From positions 1 to 64,000 of the forward strand of contig NZ_JBHTJT010000038.1 in assembly GCF_042676185.1 (NCBI RefSeq): DNA of 64,000 nucleotides, given 5' to 3'. Positions 18,481 to 28,290 of this stretch are shown one piece after another; within the stretch, counting starts at the first letter, position 1; each line of letters starts with the position of its first letter. The DNA comes from Tropicimonas aquimaris (GTDB taxonomy: Bacteria; Pseudomonadota; Alphaproteobacteria; Rhodobacterales; Rhodobacteraceae). Below the pieces are notes generated by a model that was not told the DNA's origin, searched no databases, and saw only the letters and a list, made by a program, of their open reading frames with translations. A program made the translations under genes and the position numbers.

Positions 18481-19710
18481 ATGAGCCAACACGCGACCTT
18501 CGACCAGATCTGCGACCGCCTGCACGCCCTGATCGAGGGCGGGCATCTGCCGGACAAGGCCGCGCAGCAGGCAGGACGCCTGCTGCAGCGGCTCGAAACG
18601 CCGGTGCGCTTTTCGCTGCTCGGGCCTTCGAGCGTCGAGCGGGCACGGATCATCAATGCATTGCTCGACCGCGACGTCGTGCCGCTCTGGCCCGGCCGGC
18701 CCTCCATGCAGCTCGGGTTCGGCGAACAGCCGGCTACCAGCGCCACGTTGTCGAACGGGCGGCGGGTTGCGCTGGACGACCTCGACGGCGGGCTTGCCCC
18801 CGAGACGGTGTTCCTGTCGCTGACCCGAAACGAGCCGCTTCTGCGCACGACGCGGCTGCTCGACGTTGTGACGGACGGAACCCCGGCTGAATTGCGCATG
18901 GCGCTGCGGTGGGCGGCGAAACGCACGGATGTCTTCCTGTGGTGCACGAGTCGCTTCGACCCCGCGGAGCAGGACGTCTGGCGCAGCGTCGACGAGCGCT
19001 TCATGGATCACGCGTTCCTCGTGCTCTGGGGCGAGGACAGGGAGATCCGCGCCCGGCAGCTCAAGGCCGAGTTGGCCGGCGAGTTCCTGGATGTGATCCC
19101 GGTGAACCTGGATGCTGCAAAGCCGTCGGAAGATCCCGGCTTGCGGAGCCTTTCGCAGGGACTGCGCCGCCATGTCGACCTCGGCAGGCAGGCCGACAAC
19201 GATTCTGCCCTGCTGTTCCTGAAGAAATTCGCCGATCTGGCAGGGCAGCCCGATCTGGCGCGGGGCACCGCCGTAGAACGGCCCTCAGCCGCCGCGCCGC
19301 TCGCACCGCCTGTGTCGATGCCCGTATCGTTCAGGGATCCGCCGGCGCCGTCCGTCGCGGAGCCGGAAGATGCGGCCGGGCGCGAGGCGGTGCAGCGGGC
19401 CTGCCGGCAGGGTCTTTCGCTGATCTGCGACCGGGCGCGCCAGCTCGGCGCGCTGCTGAACGACGATGTCTCGGGAGACTCCGAGGGAATTGCGGCGCAT
19501 TGCCGACAGACCATCGAACACCTGACCGGCATCCTCGATTCCGCCGCCGATTTGCCACATCAGGACCGCGCTGCGTTCTCGGACATGTTGATGAGCGCCG
19601 AGGAATTGCTGGTGCTGATGGAGATCGAGGGGGACGGTCAGCCCGGCGTCGACAGCCTTTGCCTGTTGATCCAGCTACGCCGGGCCTTCGAGGAACGGCT
19701 GGCGGCCTGA
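18481..19710 (+). CDS. Degenerate GTPase-fold protein (pseudo-GTPase)
   Basis: No named family is recognised for this 409-residue protein, but residues about 42-215 are co-linear with the compact GTPase encoded at 22013-22927. Its P-loop position reads 'LLGPSSVERARIINALL' (G48 onward), lacking the Lys-Ser/Thr of GxxxxGK[ST]. The DxPG motif is replaced by 'DVVTDGTPAE', and the T/NxxD base-recognition motif by 'LVLWGED'. The shared 'FLWCTSRFDPAEQDVW' block matches 'VIWCSHSTQAWRQSEAAIW' in the paralogue. A Pro/Ala linker (about 255-290) leads to an all-helical C-terminal domain. It probably no longer hydrolyses GTP and may serve as a partner or scaffold. ATG 18481 is preferred over GTG 18466. 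Confidence 0.72.
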   Translation: MSQHATFDQICDRLHALIEGGHLPDKAAQQAGRLLQRLETPVRFSLLGPSSVERARIINALLDRDVVPLWPGRPSMQLGFGEQPATSATLSNGRRVALDDLDGGLAPETVFLSLTRNEPLLRTTRLLDVVTDGTPAELRMALRWAAKRTDVFLWCTSRFDPAEQDVWRSVDERFMDHAFLVLWGEDREIRARQLKAELAGEFLDVIPVNLDAAKPSEDPGLRSLSQGLRRHVDLGRQADNDSALLFLKKFADLAGQPDLARGTAVERPSAAAPLAPPVSMPVSFRDPPAPSVAEPEDAAGREAVQRACRQGLSLICDRARQLGALLNDDVSGDSEGIAAHCRQTIEHLTGILDSAADLPHQDRAAFSDMLMSAEELLVLMEIEGDGQPGVDSLCLLIQLRRAFEERLAA

Positions 19711-19714
19711 GCGA

Positions 19715-19754
19715 GTGACGCGGCCTGTTTTCGGCGCGTCACAATCGGTTAACC
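19715..19754 (+). promoter_or_regulatory. Hairpin followed by GGTTAACC palindrome between the two halves of the kinase-GTPase cluster
   Basis: GTGACGCG (19715-19722) pairs perfectly with CGCGTCAC (19735-19742), which could end the first four-gene unit. Five bases later is the palindrome GGTTAACC (19747-19754), which contains TTAACC, a half-site like that bound by CtrA. The rest of the 206-bp gap before the dynamin-like gene shows no further signal I can support. Function is inferred. Confidence 0.35.
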
Positions 19755-19916
19755 TTAGTGACCGGCTCTCGCTCCTCGCCCGATTGCTGCCTTAGTATTG
19801 CCATCAAGCCCCGCGATTGTCGGACATACACGGGTGTAGACGTGCGGCCGGCCGCTGCCAATGATGGTCTGGCCGCATTTGCGTCTCGCCCGGCCGTATC
19901 GTCGCGAGGGTGCTGG

Positions 19917-22013
19917 ATGAAACTCGACAGCAAATTCGAAACCGCAGAGATGCTCGAGCCGGCGGCGGAGCTGGACCTGCTGGCCAATGGCGCCTCGGCC
20001 CTGCGTCCGATTGCCGACGGCCTCGACGAGCTGTCGCAGGCCATAGACACCATTTCCGACATCGGCGACCGGGCGATCTCGGCCAGCACGCGCAAGCTGC
20101 AGCAGCGGCTGCGCCGCGCCGAGCCGAGCGTCACCATGATCGGCCAGGTGAAATCCGGCAAGACATCGCTCGTCAACGCGATGATCGGCTGCCCGGACCT
20201 GCTTCCGGCCGATGTAAACCCCTGGACCTCCGTGGTCACCTCGATCCACCTCCGCTCGCGGCCGCTGGTCGACAGCAACCGCGCGGTGTTCCGCTTCTTC
20301 GAGCAGGACGAGTGGAAGCGCCTGATGCAGGGCGGCGGGCGGCTTGGGGAACTGGCCGGGCGGGCAGGAGCCGACGGCGACCTTGCCAAGGTCGCGGCCC
20401 AACTCGACGCGATGCGCGACAAGTCCCTGGGGCGGCTCGGGGACAAGTTCGAACTGCTGATGGGCCAGGAGCATAAATACGGCTTCCTCGATCCGGAACT
20501 GGTGGAGCGCTACGTCTGCCTCGGTGACGATTTCGAGTTCGACAACGACACTTCGACAAGCCGCGGCCGCTTCGCCGACATCACCAAATCCGCCGATCTC
20601 TACATGTACCGCCCGGAATACCCGGTCGACCTGTGCATCCGCGATACGCCAGGCGTGAACGACACGTTCATGATGCGCGAGCAGATCACCGTCCGGGCGA
20701 TCCGCGAAAGCCGCTCCTGCGTGGTTGTGCTGTCGGCCCACCAGGCGATGAGCGCGGTCGACCTCGCGCTGATCCGGCTGATCGCCAACATCCCCTCGCG
20801 CAGCGTGGTGATCTTCGTCAACCGGATCGACGAACTGTCCGATCCCGGCTCGCAGGCCAGCGACATCGCCGCCAGCATCCGCAAGACGATCAAGGACCAT
20901 CACGGCCCCGCTGATGCAAAGATCATCTTCGGCAGCGCCTACTGGGCCAACCATGCGCTTCGCGGCAACGTGGGCGAGATGGACCCGCATAGCCGCAGCG
21001 CGCTGATCAACTGGGCCGAAGCCGAGACAGGCGGAATGCCCGAGGATGCCGACGGCCAGCTTTCGCCAGCACAGATCTGGGAGCTTTCGGGCCTGCCGGA
21101 ACTGTTCTCGGCACTTTCCGAGCGGGTGTCGGACTCGGTCGGGCGGGACGTGTCCGACAACGTCGCGCGCACCGCGTTCAACCTTGTCAGCAGCCTGGAG
21201 ACCACCGAGCGGATCATGGTCCGGCGCGAGCACGACAGCAACGTCGTGCCGCTCAACCGCAAGGCCCTGCCGTCCGAGCTCGACCGCATCGAGAAACGCA
21301 GCATCGCCCGGATCGACGAGGAATTCGCCAAGCTGATCCCGGAATTCCACGAGCGGCTCGACCGCGCCAACCTCGGTTTCTTGGATCGCGCCACCGGGGC
21401 GCTGATCAAGCATCTCGAAGCCTATGGCGAGCTGTCCGTCTGGAACTACGACCCGACCGGGCTGCGCATCCTGCTGCGCACCGCCTACCAGGTGTTCGTC
21501 CGCCGCAGCCAGGCCGTGGTGCAGAAGATCTACGACGACGCAGCGGTCGAGATCCGCGAACTCTATGTTCGCGGCTTCGATGTGGACAGCGCCGCTTTCT
21601 CCATCGAACCGCCCGCAGTTCCCTCGGTGCCGCCACCGGTGTTTCTTGGCCAGACCATCGCGCTCGACATGAACGCGGGCTGGTGGAAGCGCTGGTGGCG
21701 GAGCCGGCGGGGGTATCGGGCCTATGCCAAGGACTTCGGGGAACTGATCCTCTCGGAAACCAGCTCGATCGTGCAGGCGCTCAAGAACGACTATGGCGAA
21801 ACCACCCGCGATGCCGCGATGGCGCCGCTGGTGGAATTCACCCGCGCTCAGCGTGCGATCCTCGAAGACCTGTCGCAGCGCAGCGAGATCCTCCCGGAGG
21901 ACCTCGGAGACTACGGCCTCGGGGAGGAGGCAAAACACAAGGCAGCCGCGCTCGCGTCAGCCAAACAGGTGCTGATGCGGCATCTCGCACCGAACAAGAC
22001 GGAGACCCATTGA
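19917..22013 (+). CDS. Dynamin-like GTPase
   Basis: This 698-residue protein starts at ATG 19917, with GAGGG six bases upstream. The GTPase domain has G1 'GQVKSGKTS' at residues 76-84, a Thr-containing switch 'NPWTSVVTSIHL', G3 'DTPGVND' and G4 'NRID', so it should bind and hydrolyse GTP. The remainder is mostly helical, as in bacterial dynamin-like proteins. Near residues 585-600 is an unusual Trp/Arg-rich stretch ('WWKRWWRSRRGYRAY'), plausible as a membrane-contacting element in place of a hydrophobic paddle. There is no transmembrane helix. Bacterial dynamins remodel or protect membranes and often act as unequal pairs; here the next gene, overlapping as TGATG, encodes a second GTPase. Confidence 0.85.
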   Translation: MKLDSKFETAEMLEPAAELDLLANGASALRPIADGLDELSQAIDTISDIGDRAISASTRKLQQRLRRAEPSVTMIGQVKSGKTSLVNAMIGCPDLLPADVNPWTSVVTSIHLRSRPLVDSNRAVFRFFEQDEWKRLMQGGGRLGELAGRAGADGDLAKVAAQLDAMRDKSLGRLGDKFELLMGQEHKYGFLDPELVERYVCLGDDFEFDNDTSTSRGRFADITKSADLYMYRPEYPVDLCIRDTPGVNDTFMMREQITVRAIRESRSCVVVLSAHQAMSAVDLALIRLIANIPSRSVVIFVNRIDELSDPGSQASDIAASIRKTIKDHHGPADAKIIFGSAYWANHALRGNVGEMDPHSRSALINWAEAETGGMPEDADGQLSPAQIWELSGLPELFSALSERVSDSVGRDVSDNVARTAFNLVSSLETTERIMVRREHDSNVVPLNRKALPSELDRIEKRSIARIDEEFAKLIPEFHERLDRANLGFLDRATGALIKHLEAYGELSVWNYDPTGLRILLRTAYQVFVRRSQAVVQKIYDDAAVEIRELYVRGFDVDSAAFSIEPPAVPSVPPPVFLGQTIALDMNAGWWKRWWRSRRGYRAYAKDFGELILSETSSIVQALKNDYGETTRDAAMAPLVEFTRAQRAILEDLSQRSEILPEDLGDYGLGEEAKHKAAALASAKQVLMRHLAPNKTETH

Positions 22014-22927
22014 TGCAGACCTTCGCCACATCCGGATCCGCTCGTCCCGTGGTTGCCCTGATGGGCGAGTTCAGCGCGGGCAAGAGCACACTTGCGAACC
22101 TGCTTATCGGCGAAGGTGTGTCGCCGGTCAGGGTCACCGCCACCCAGCTGCCGCCGATCTGGTACGCCCACGGCGCGCCCGGCGCGGAATGCGTCGACCA
22201 TGATGGCGGGGTGACGGAGCTCGACCTCGACGATCTCGGATCGGTCTCGGTGGAGGACACCGCCTACATCCGGATCCGTCTGGAATCCGACATTCTCGAG
22301 CTGATGGATTTGATCGACATGCCGGGCATCTCCGACCCGAACCTGTCGTCGAAGACCTGGAAACAGGTGCTGCCCTATGCCGATTGTGTGATCTGGTGCA
22401 GCCACTCCACCCAGGCTTGGCGGCAGAGCGAGGCGGCGATCTGGTCGGAGGTGCCGGAGCACCTCTATGACAACAGCATCCTGCTCTTGACCCGTTTCGA
22501 CAAGATCCTGACCGAGATCGACCGGCGGCGATTGCTGGCCCGCGTGCGCTCCGAGACCGACGGGCTCTTTTCCGGCGTCTTCCCGATCTCGCTGCTGCAG
22601 GCCGCGAATGCGGAAGAGGACCGGACCGCGTGGGAAGATAGTGGTGCAGAGGATTTCACCCAGAAGCTGCTCGATGTCGTGATGGGGCTGCATCCGGCCG
22701 CGCGCGACGAGCGACCTCGCCCTGTTGTCGTGGACGATGCGATCCTCGTGGAACGCCGAACGGTGGGAAGCGACGACCTGGACACGGAGCCCACCGAGGC
22801 CGCTCGGGCACCAGCCTTTGCCGGCGGTGTCGGTATGGTCACACCACGTCGCGTGGTGCGCCGCGCAGGGGCCAGCACCTCCCGGGAGCGTTTGCCGCGC
22901 TCGGCGCTCGACGAGGTGAGTTTCTGA
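22013..22927 (+). CDS. Compact dynamin-superfamily GTPase
   Basis: This 304-residue protein is coupled to the preceding GTPase by a 1-base TGATG overlap. G1 is 'GEFSAGKST' (18-26), G3 'DMPGISD' and G4 'TRFD'; these resemble dynamin-type GTPases more than Ras-type ones. The GTPase domain ends near residue 215. The rest is a low-complexity Arg/Ala/Pro tail without a stalk or membrane segment, so it is much shorter than classical dynamins. It is the intact paralogue of the degenerate protein at 18481-19710. It may pair with the large GTPase upstream, as in two-component bacterial dynamin systems, or be read by the Roadblock-like protein downstream; both are inferences. Confidence 0.83.
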   Translation: MQTFATSGSARPVVALMGEFSAGKSTLANLLIGEGVSPVRVTATQLPPIWYAHGAPGAECVDHDGGVTELDLDDLGSVSVEDTAYIRIRLESDILELMDLIDMPGISDPNLSSKTWKQVLPYADCVIWCSHSTQAWRQSEAAIWSEVPEHLYDNSILLLTRFDKILTEIDRRRLLARVRSETDGLFSGVFPISLLQAANAEEDRTAWEDSGAEDFTQKLLDVVMGLHPAARDERPRPVVVDDAILVERRTVGSDDLDTEPTEAARAPAFAGGVGMVTPRRVVRRAGASTSRERLPRSALDEVSF

Positions 22928-23063
22928 GCCACCGGCCAGCGTCGCGCCGGCAAAGTTCCAAGTGCGTGCAGGGCGCGATCGCGGATGCAATCTCCGATTG
23001 AGGGTCGACATCCGGCCTGCAAGACGGGAAATGGTGTCATCGGTTCACTGGAAGATCGCTGAC

Positions 23064-23426
23064 ATGACACTCACCGCGCGGGACGAGACATTGACCAAGG
23101 ATCTCGACAGGCTCCGGCGCACCCACGCCGGGATGGACGCGCTCGTCTATCTCGACTTCAAGGCCGGGACGGTGCTCTGCGTGAGTGCGGCGGCGGATCA
23201 TCCGCAGGAAGTCTTCGACGAATTGTGCAGCCTTTGTGCCGAGACCTTCACCGATCTGCAGCCGCAAACGACACAGGCGATGGTGGTGACGCTGACCGAG
23301 GTGCTGGTGCTGCAGCGCTCCTCGAGGACGCCCGGCACGTCGCTTTGCCTCATCCTCGATCCCGAGATACCGCTCGACGAGGTCAGGAAACTCGCGCAGC
23401 AGGCGCTGTCGCAGCTCGAGCTGTGA
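23064..23426 (+). CDS. Roadblock/LC7-like small protein
   Basis: This 120-residue protein has the alternating pattern of a Roadblock/LC7 domain: an amphipathic helix ('TKDLDRLRRTHAGMDALVYLDF'), a strand-turn-strand with 'KAGTVLCVSAA', a central helix ('EVFDELCSLCAETF'), three more strands and a final helix ('LDEVRKLAQQALSQL'). Such domains commonly act as partners or GTPase-activating subunits of small GTPases, e.g. MglB for MglA. The fold call is by eye and tentative, but the context, directly after two GTPase genes, supports it. ATG 23064 has GGAAGA at a usable distance; an ATG at 23031 is also open. The 136 bp upstream hold no obvious signal. Confidence 0.55.
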   Translation: MTLTARDETLTKDLDRLRRTHAGMDALVYLDFKAGTVLCVSAAADHPQEVFDELCSLCAETFTDLQPQTTQAMVVTLTEVLVLQRSSRTPGTSLCLILDPEIPLDEVRKLAQQALSQLEL

Positions 23427-23468
23427 TCCGGCAGAATTCGCCGCAACCGAACGCCAGGGAGATCGCAC

Positions 23469-24278
23469 ATGGAAAGCCCGCAGGACATCGCCCGAAAAAT
23501 CCGCCGTTTGTCCTCGGCCGGCGGCCAAGGCAACCGCGGTCGCCTGCTTCGCGCTTTCGGCGGGCGAAGCCTGCTCGCCTCCCTGCTGCTGGAAGTCGAC
23601 GAGACGATCCTGCCGCGGACGCTGCGGATCGGCAACGGCTCGGGAAGCGAGATCGTGCTCTCGGCGGCCAACCGGCGATTGCTGCAAGCCTCGGCCGGGT
23701 CGTCGACAGGGCGCGGCGGCGTCGAGATCGAACCGGATTCGCAAGACCCTGACTCCATGAATGCGCTGCTGGATTTGCTGGAAGATTTCATTGCCGGCAG
23801 TGAAACCCTGCGCGTCAGGTCCGAAGCGCCCGGAAGCGCCACCTCCGGCCTGATCGGAGTCTCGGCCCGCCGACTGTCCGATACCTGGGGTGCGCCGATG
23901 TACCCGCCGGAGGCGCCTTCGCTACCCGAGCAACTCGACGCCGTTCTGATGGAACACCGCAGCGGGATCGTCGCCTGGCAGCGCCGGCAGGACGGCCAGA
24001 CCGATTGCGGTGGCGACGCGTGCTTCTATGACGACCTCGGGCCGCTCTCCGCCACGCTGGAGAAACGGGCTCTCAGGCTGTCGCGGACGCTGTCGGACCT
24101 CTCGCGCGAGCGCTGCCTCTTCATGTTCGATCACCACGGAGAGGCGGGGCATGACGTGATCCTCGCCTCGCTCGACGGCGCCGTACTCACCCTCCTTGTC
24201 CGGCCCGAGGCTCAGGCGCCACTTGCCTCCGCGCTGCGCGATCTGCTGCACGGATGGCCCGCCGTCAGGGCCGCCTGA
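23469..24278 (+). CDS. Protein of unknown function in the kinase-GTPase cluster
   Basis: I do not recognise this 269-residue protein. The N-terminus is basic and Gly-rich ('KIRRLSSAGGQGNRGRLLRAFGGRSLL'), followed by two mixed alpha/beta halves. The C-terminal half has the alternation 'CLFMFDHHGEAGHDVILASLDGAVLTLLVRPE', which could be a second Roadblock- or profilin-like fold. It has no membrane helix, signal peptide or catalytic motif that I can name. It lies 42 bp after the Roadblock-like gene and is the last gene before metH. Its stop codon lies inside a near-perfect hairpin (24270-24292), which may end the transcript. Confidence 0.7.
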   Translation: MESPQDIARKIRRLSSAGGQGNRGRLLRAFGGRSLLASLLLEVDETILPRTLRIGNGSGSEIVLSAANRRLLQASAGSSTGRGGVEIEPDSQDPDSMNALLDLLEDFIAGSETLRVRSEAPGSATSGLIGVSARRLSDTWGAPMYPPEAPSLPEQLDAVLMEHRSGIVAWQRRQDGQTDCGGDACFYDDLGPLSATLEKRALRLSRTLSDLSRERCLFMFDHHGEAGHDVILASLDGAVLTLLVRPEAQAPLASALRDLLHGWPAVRAA

Positions 24279-24329
24279 CCCTTCAGGGCGGCAAGGCTAT
24301 GTGAATGCCATGCATGAAGATCTTGCTGA

Positions 24330-24380
24330 TTATGAATTTCATAAATACCCCAGACTGCGTTAGAGGAGAGCGGTTCTCCT
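24330..24380 (+). promoter_or_regulatory. metH leader: AT-rich palindrome and a hairpin
   Basis: TTATGAA-T-TTCATAA (24330-24344) is a perfect palindrome of operator type. Twenty bases later AGGAGA-GCGGT-TCTCCT (24364-24380) forms a perfect 6-bp hairpin containing the only Shine-Dalgarno-like sequence in the leader. The metH start has no good ribosome site of its own. The arrangement suggests control of metH by a repressor, by RNA structure, or both. I could not match it to a SAM or SAH riboswitch consensus. Confidence 0.4.
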
Positions 24381-24407
24381 ATCCCTGACTCGAGCCCGTA
24401 GCCTGAA

Positions 24408-28175
<3,768 letters not shown>

Positions 28176-28188
28176 GCCGCGCCTCCAG

Positions 28189-28211
28189 CTTCTTCTTGGA
28201 AAAAATACCCC
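28189..28211 (-). repeat. Copy of a GGGGTATTT...AAGAAGAAG intergenic element
   Basis: Read on the minus strand this is GGGGTATTTTTTCC followed by AAGAAGAAG. It resembles the element at 45371-45394 (GGGGATATTT...AGAAGAAG), with the same spacing to within one base. It lies between the convergent metH and ppc genes, beyond the ppc 3' hairpin. Confidence 0.5.
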
Positions 28212-28257
28212 GCTCCAGCCGCGCGCCAATGAGCGCGGCGGAGATCGCCACACGCGC

Positions 28258-28282
28258 CGCCGGGGCCAAGCAGGCCCCGGCG
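28258..28282. terminator. GC-rich hairpin between convergent metH and ppc
   Basis: A perfect 10-bp stem (CGCCGGGGCC pairing with GGCCCCGGCG, allowing for the loop AAGCA) lies 9 bp after the ppc stop. There is no adjacent T tract in either direction. It probably ends ppc transcription and may serve metH as well. Confidence 0.5.
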
Positions 28283-28290
28283 CCACAGCC

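Noticed and set aside
14309..24407. Possible genomic island inserted at tRNA-Leu and carrying the kinase-GTPase cluster
   Set aside because: No integrase, no repeat of the tRNA 3' end was found before metH, and base composition looks like the neighbours. Horizontal gain remains possible but is not supported here.
24279..24407. SAM-II or SAH riboswitch before metH
   Set aside because: The leader lacks the conserved blocks I associate with these riboswitches; only a simple hairpin and a palindrome are present.
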